Below are positions 30,701 to 31,224 of a DNA stretch of 31,224 nucleotides, piece by piece; the first letter of the stretch is position 1; each line of letters begins with the position of its first letter. Source of the stretch: a virus; IMG/VR virus record IMGVR_UViG_3300048130_000049, positions 1 through 31,224 of that record; one strand, 5' to 3'. Below the pieces are notes generated by a model. The model was not told the origin of the DNA. It saw only the letters and a list, made by a program, of their open reading frames with translations, and made no database searches. The position numbers were made by a program, and so were the translations under genes.

Positions 30701-31224
30701 AGCTTTAGGTGTATTTGGTGACGAGCTTCGTGCTGGTATGATCAAGGAGTTACTCGACGGTAAGAATGAAACCTTCCTCGATAAGCTCAACAACATCCTC
30801 GACAAGGTTCCTGACGATAAAGCATCAGGAGCCAAGGGGGCTATCGCCAAGACTGGTAAGGGTTTTAAATCACTAGAGGAAGCACTCATGAGATTGTCCT
30901 CTAACGTAGATGGGGTATACAAAATCCAATACTACAAGCACGAGTTGGGTGTCCTGATGGAGGCTAGAGAGAAGTATCCCGACACGAGAATATTTGGTAA
31001 AGGGTCGAAGAAATTTAAAGATGCAACAGACGAGCAACTCAAGCGCATGGCAGCTGACAAGGTTAAGCGGACTGCCCAGTCACTGAGCCAAGCCCCACCG
31101 ATCATTAGCAAGCTATCGAAGTCTAGCTACGGTATGCTCTTTGCTCCGTTCATCCGATTCAAAACTGAAATTCCGCGTATCGTGTTCAATACATACGAGC
31201 TGGCGAAGGAAGAAATGGCTAGCG
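21729..31224 (+). CDS. Giant polyvalent/ejection-type protein, 3' end outside window
   Basis: An ORF from ATG 21729 stays open for at least 3165 codons to the window edge. By region: soluble helical N-terminus; Gly/Ala-rich hydrophobic segments near residues 447-468, 509-538, 649-667 and 788-800 (GAGMMSGAITGIITGG type); a PEVTEAA repeat (860-922); charged coiled coil (about 980-1045); an AKKA tract (1050-1085); two metallopeptidase-like modules with EEYVH at 2042-2046 and HETIH at 2310-2314; a charged coil near 2598-2665; a segment FYLRNILGN (2940-2948); and FAPFIRFKTEIPR near 3138-3150, which recalls large polyvalent-protein-associated domains. Proteins of this build are carried in virions and injected with DNA. 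Injection is inferred; the long open frame is seen directly. Confidence 0.85.
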   Translation, partial: MTEFQDYSDWVKQRPVSTDSTQNKVDYSNYLRKTHLDSDDYSLEVENSIQNELYGSLVSSGDIEEGDIDAFSSLTTPQAISSEAKMDIIQSRINPKSSSWQAITAYKTAEADGLPPEEVQRLKTNAGFIADREYDSMKRQMVRNGELAFAAFTNLDGSREIVAGDAAIGSNLSDALKASKMGEVTLSDALAAQQQMTPAFGTKVPAFKASRYNQASAIMSELIRGDEKTNTLLQAHAELRAGEEDEGFMDQAANVVNAFGDAFVGIFSSEKREQNSAMFRAKDVTRDEAVADMMLRVNSSNALPEGEEFTAQEIGAAFDHAVLERATAQNMFDQYTGEDAGRNLRISSTGMPIMASDVLANEDLFNDTVKGSTLDDNQKDFLRQTRTSVLTDRFEDYSEMFKRSAVDDQWSQALIEGANQGKKNHEILNDFLKDEDNYSLVTQRSKGIAWSLVNSIGTLAAAIPAAAGNKMATDYLADVAQKNSDRQQVARLFGQEYGYAGEIGETIAPMVTDISATAFLSAGTFGTGGAAYVAAKSGSVAVAKTVTKSYVNHVVKSVPRSVFRIKGAKYQGKLSDAINIAVKEGHGDLTMDVLKTFNSEIVRKAGISSAAAIPAATRSSAATYGAITNALRSDTDMSDEEIRDKALGAGMMSGAITGIITGGFSALGRGGLDDALLRGMTFRDMTSVVGKMSNVTNKTNLDANVKAALKKSIAESAKKAGMASAAITKRSRRNISRAADVVKAIGRDAGNEAVEEGLDEFVNSFVEDAALDQDTPMFERLGQTFHAAVLGGALGAGAPAVQRFGRSLRQKRGVNLSQVDRMVSDVAQSASKNLKDNNSPVSAAVLERIFRTPMREMVAAPEVTEAAPEVTEAAPEVTEAAPEVTEAAPEVTEAAPEVTEAAPEVTEAAPEVTEAAPEVTEAAPEVEGDSKFVEETLSDPDQTKRESNNVINERAGENSIVLEELDGDFYADEVVDQPSIEERIAQEGQQQREAELTRVEAQELRKIEAALAKAESAQIEAEAEAAQATPEEKPAKEQEAKEAARNTAIAKKAAKKAAKKAAKKAAKKAAKKAAKKTTKKAAKKIKLQNRKVRKARDPFYTTPESKSSVDFYNEKAFLSKNIKTEDVTDEDGKITLSTNEREVADQVLDLVVRGFPVSFATQSTYGVDLSNHNRRDVSEALARKIYDRFPVLEPTDKAKASLETFSTKSKKVMHYNPKTGKRSSLAVKGLLTRDGAGVFNNDPVTMLEMLSRNIPITIPKEYRDSVLLNPSFRDGFDVKTGKLHTIVAPHKKYPSQNVSLLKEIRYTELAYNFDRARRLSQIKFIRPDEKFILPLGVSVTDRQTGKPITASDKTQQKFADAISPVAAFVKKVTPPSKDAKAMDRAVKTIRGLLYSSKRSSFDRLDIETNFSIPSVVNEAENEYELLLNLFKIRQDILTDNDKQSKGKKIEDLTPAQVSRGVKALLSRVDFDESVKKGDRIEALSDMLAGFGLKDFNAYAPEQNVKNFLKNDVVNNQAFIKTGSMPDFMTLIRQSIDRYIGQSISRDSARVASQAVSFEELTEAGYDPSTGSLDGLDAILGSEEPELLSVDSDAMSEVFKDTVEAAVTEVEVNPEVRQQLEQLYIDIGNNSSQEAIDEVPNLPTEFLIDSIAHKIRQAGYDSPTALDALEFKRQIEQSLLPSAEKLKDLLETVYYPDAKVLNTGKLITKGDVTSNTIAFANFRRREDARISGVPSDVSLFDFVTSREEKQKLTDRGKIIVAKRDIAKEDEFVRLALALPEKAQELIAKSAPAKAVRKAFLEGKTVPVDGLTKEAIDLIKGNKKFYKLSPEDQTVVRNLRSKLIDPDASKAEKKNVSSRIETEVAKGVDEAERKDNERKIYGTTLDKLSPEDRESLIEIVEDLESTTDPLERAELSDEAMMIVGRANNHASQNSASQAATPMERQLMRADNLAEIERLGLEHNSPETVIAALKTISAESDNPSHKLVADLLLEDESFISTVDFYIVDSPEDYAGQYAYRNDGTHRVAINIDTGNKLGLENVLLEEYVHAFLSDVTKSNTDQRSDQQNAAVERLNRIYKLAEKQYRASGIKDPMLEDAFVDFDEFLAKFLLSPKLQASIKLLEAPADQRGFFKRIIDSILSMFRKRKVSKTEAVEYGKALQDVIDLTKSSTLAQRPPLTQEAARVAEDTGRVITKVQEKIIEQQEQRENRMTSEEAVDDTVEDTASDEPVTFESEKSRKIKEVEAHLRSRIPRGLSLQESSLMDEGGIARLNQGNFNSDGIQIVEFDFEAFEVATRGMDMIGAKVYAEKLLLHETIHSASYNALTVEEITKLEESISDSDYASIAETYFRTDEAIAEAKAKLESDNVEEVALIKRQLAEEYLRMNSERVLSGTTTEEDAEFWSSDPSLLRIIARYFRSMFARLANRRRAEKGSGVLDEMLIRIHDEVILIQNGYVHYDPSTEFNTDDPEESLNKFNEILKRDIGSGQPEGVALGAQVGASSASDVDFSNIPKLLELSMVEFKTYKSPKTWFARNFKGDVDLPIRRIMEQRAEFERASTRVLKTFHTEFNKIIERDFGEMTQELSDKINLAQGYSPVSLVKEEFYREVEEEHRLTVRQINKDDSLTDVQKKEQKAESRKIKEKKIEELENVKIAEHQQAVDKALDDIRKISPDLAAKITLMREELIRPIQKIMTEDGSGLSDELKARIDRTGGIYLTRQYKIFNDPTYAQKVLEDPDFNDHRDFAIEYFTNQMGLSKDEATEAMRVFVQQYDTGLQGSGTPLTKSYKKIMKNLSRRKDLPIALRNLMGEYGLEESTKGEPATNLLLRTFATVSTLAAQQKFRSNIVKWGDESNSIVSKEKRDADPAKFGDYVLLLDPKTAVKGDPLAGMYAAADTVKDLRDMLTPSPIGIDSSSAGKTVEGMAKVMQNLTGKSMLFKTLGSVGFYLRNILGNVLFFGPAQGVSLSTMGGTVADSWKSIIGVMNPDQIDAELTEMTALGVFGDELRAGMIKELLDGKNETFLDKLNNILDKVPDDKASGAKGAIAKTGKGFKSLEEALMRLSSNVDGVYKIQYYKHELGVLMEAREKYPDTRIFGKGSKKFKDATDEQLKRMAADKVKRTAQSLSQAPPIISKLSKSSYGMLFAPFIRFKTEIPRIVFNTYELAKEEMAS
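24306..24494 (+). repeat. 21-bp tandem repeat x9 (PEVTEAA)
   Basis: Nine units of 21 bases, GCGCCTGAAGTTACAGAAGCT, encode (A)PEVTEA repeats inside the giant ORF. The first six units begin GCGCCT and the last three GCACCC, so at least two separate expansions took place. A tenth partial unit begins at 24495. The Pro/Glu-rich product is probably an extended acidic spacer. Confidence 0.95.
24876..24983 (+). repeat. 12-bp tandem repeat (AKKA), H1-like tract
   Basis: Six perfect units GCTAAGAAAGCT (24876-24947) and three altered ones encode AKKA repeats in the giant protein, ending near KKIKLQNRKVRKAR. The tract resembles the Lys/Ala tails of histone H1 and AlgP-like proteins, which bind DNA through charge. 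It follows an acidic PEVTEAA spacer and a coiled coil. Confidence 0.95.

Noticed and set aside
22043-30922. Many 60-127 codon open frames, mostly on the minus strand
   Set aside because: All lie within the giant plus-strand frame, which has continuous protein-like translation with motifs; these are shadows of it.
1-31224. Search for tRNA, integrase, attachment sites, RNA polymerase and lysogeny genes
   Set aside because: No cloverleaf-like tract, no recombinase motif and no repressor-like pair was seen by eye; absence cannot be proven without a computed search.

Overview
The window is a piece of a tailed double-stranded DNA phage genome (Caudoviricetes-like), most likely environmental or marine in origin. 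Evidence is a large terminase, a lysis cassette, a family A DNA polymerase next to a primase-helicase, a RuvC-like resolvase, several phage-type nucleases and a giant virion-type protein. I see no integrase, repressor/lysogeny module, rRNA, tRNA, CRISPR array or insertion sequence. Portal, major capsid and tail tape-measure genes are not recognisable and are probably outside the window. The host cannot be named. Most start codons lack a Shine-Dalgarno sequence and many are preceded by A/T-rich bases (AAAATAATG type), which hints at a host or phage using non-SD initiation.

Layout. (1) Bases 1-4112, plus strand: beta-rich putative virion proteins, a tiny protein made almost entirely of a Ser-Thr dipeptide repeat, two different glycosyltransferases (GT25-like, GT8-like) and another putative structural protein. 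(2) Bases 4114-5422, plus: tightly overlapping lysis cassette with two holin-like membrane proteins, a spanin-like pair encoded partly in overlapping frames, and an amidase_3 endolysin. (3) Bases 5438-6903, plus: HExxH peptidase-like protein, three very basic small proteins and a PD-(D/E)XK-like nuclease. (4) Bases 17275 down to 6883, minus: replication/recombination module. In transcription order it holds an HTH protein (possible small terminase), a small protein, a DUF1599/MazG-like protein, an unknown protein, RuvC-like resolvase, SF2 helicase, a small coiled coil, a PD-(D/E)XK nuclease, a RecB/Cas4-like nuclease, an unknown (SSB candidate), a coiled coil, a terminator-like hairpin, family A polymerase with Leu at the 762-equivalent position, primase-SF3 helicase and a small end gene. 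(5) Bases 17286-31224, plus: large terminase, a striking 86-bp double palindrome at its stop codon, a small basic protein, two helical proteins, and a giant open reading frame of at least 3165 codons that runs off the window.

How it works together. The minus module would replicate and process DNA, with nucleases and resolvase giving branch resolution and host DNA breakdown. TerL packages it. The giant protein (glycine-rich hydrophobic segments, a PEVTEAA repeat, a histone-H1-like AKKA tract, two metallopeptidase-like modules) looks like an ejected internal or polyvalent protein. The left module would make virion surface parts and lyse the host.

The most novel hypothesis is at 417-3076: a virion protein with a Ser-rich spacer, a translationally coupled Ser-Thr repeat protein and two adjacent glycosyltransferases could form a phage-encoded O-glycosylated appendage, built like a miniature serine-rich-repeat glycoprotein locus.
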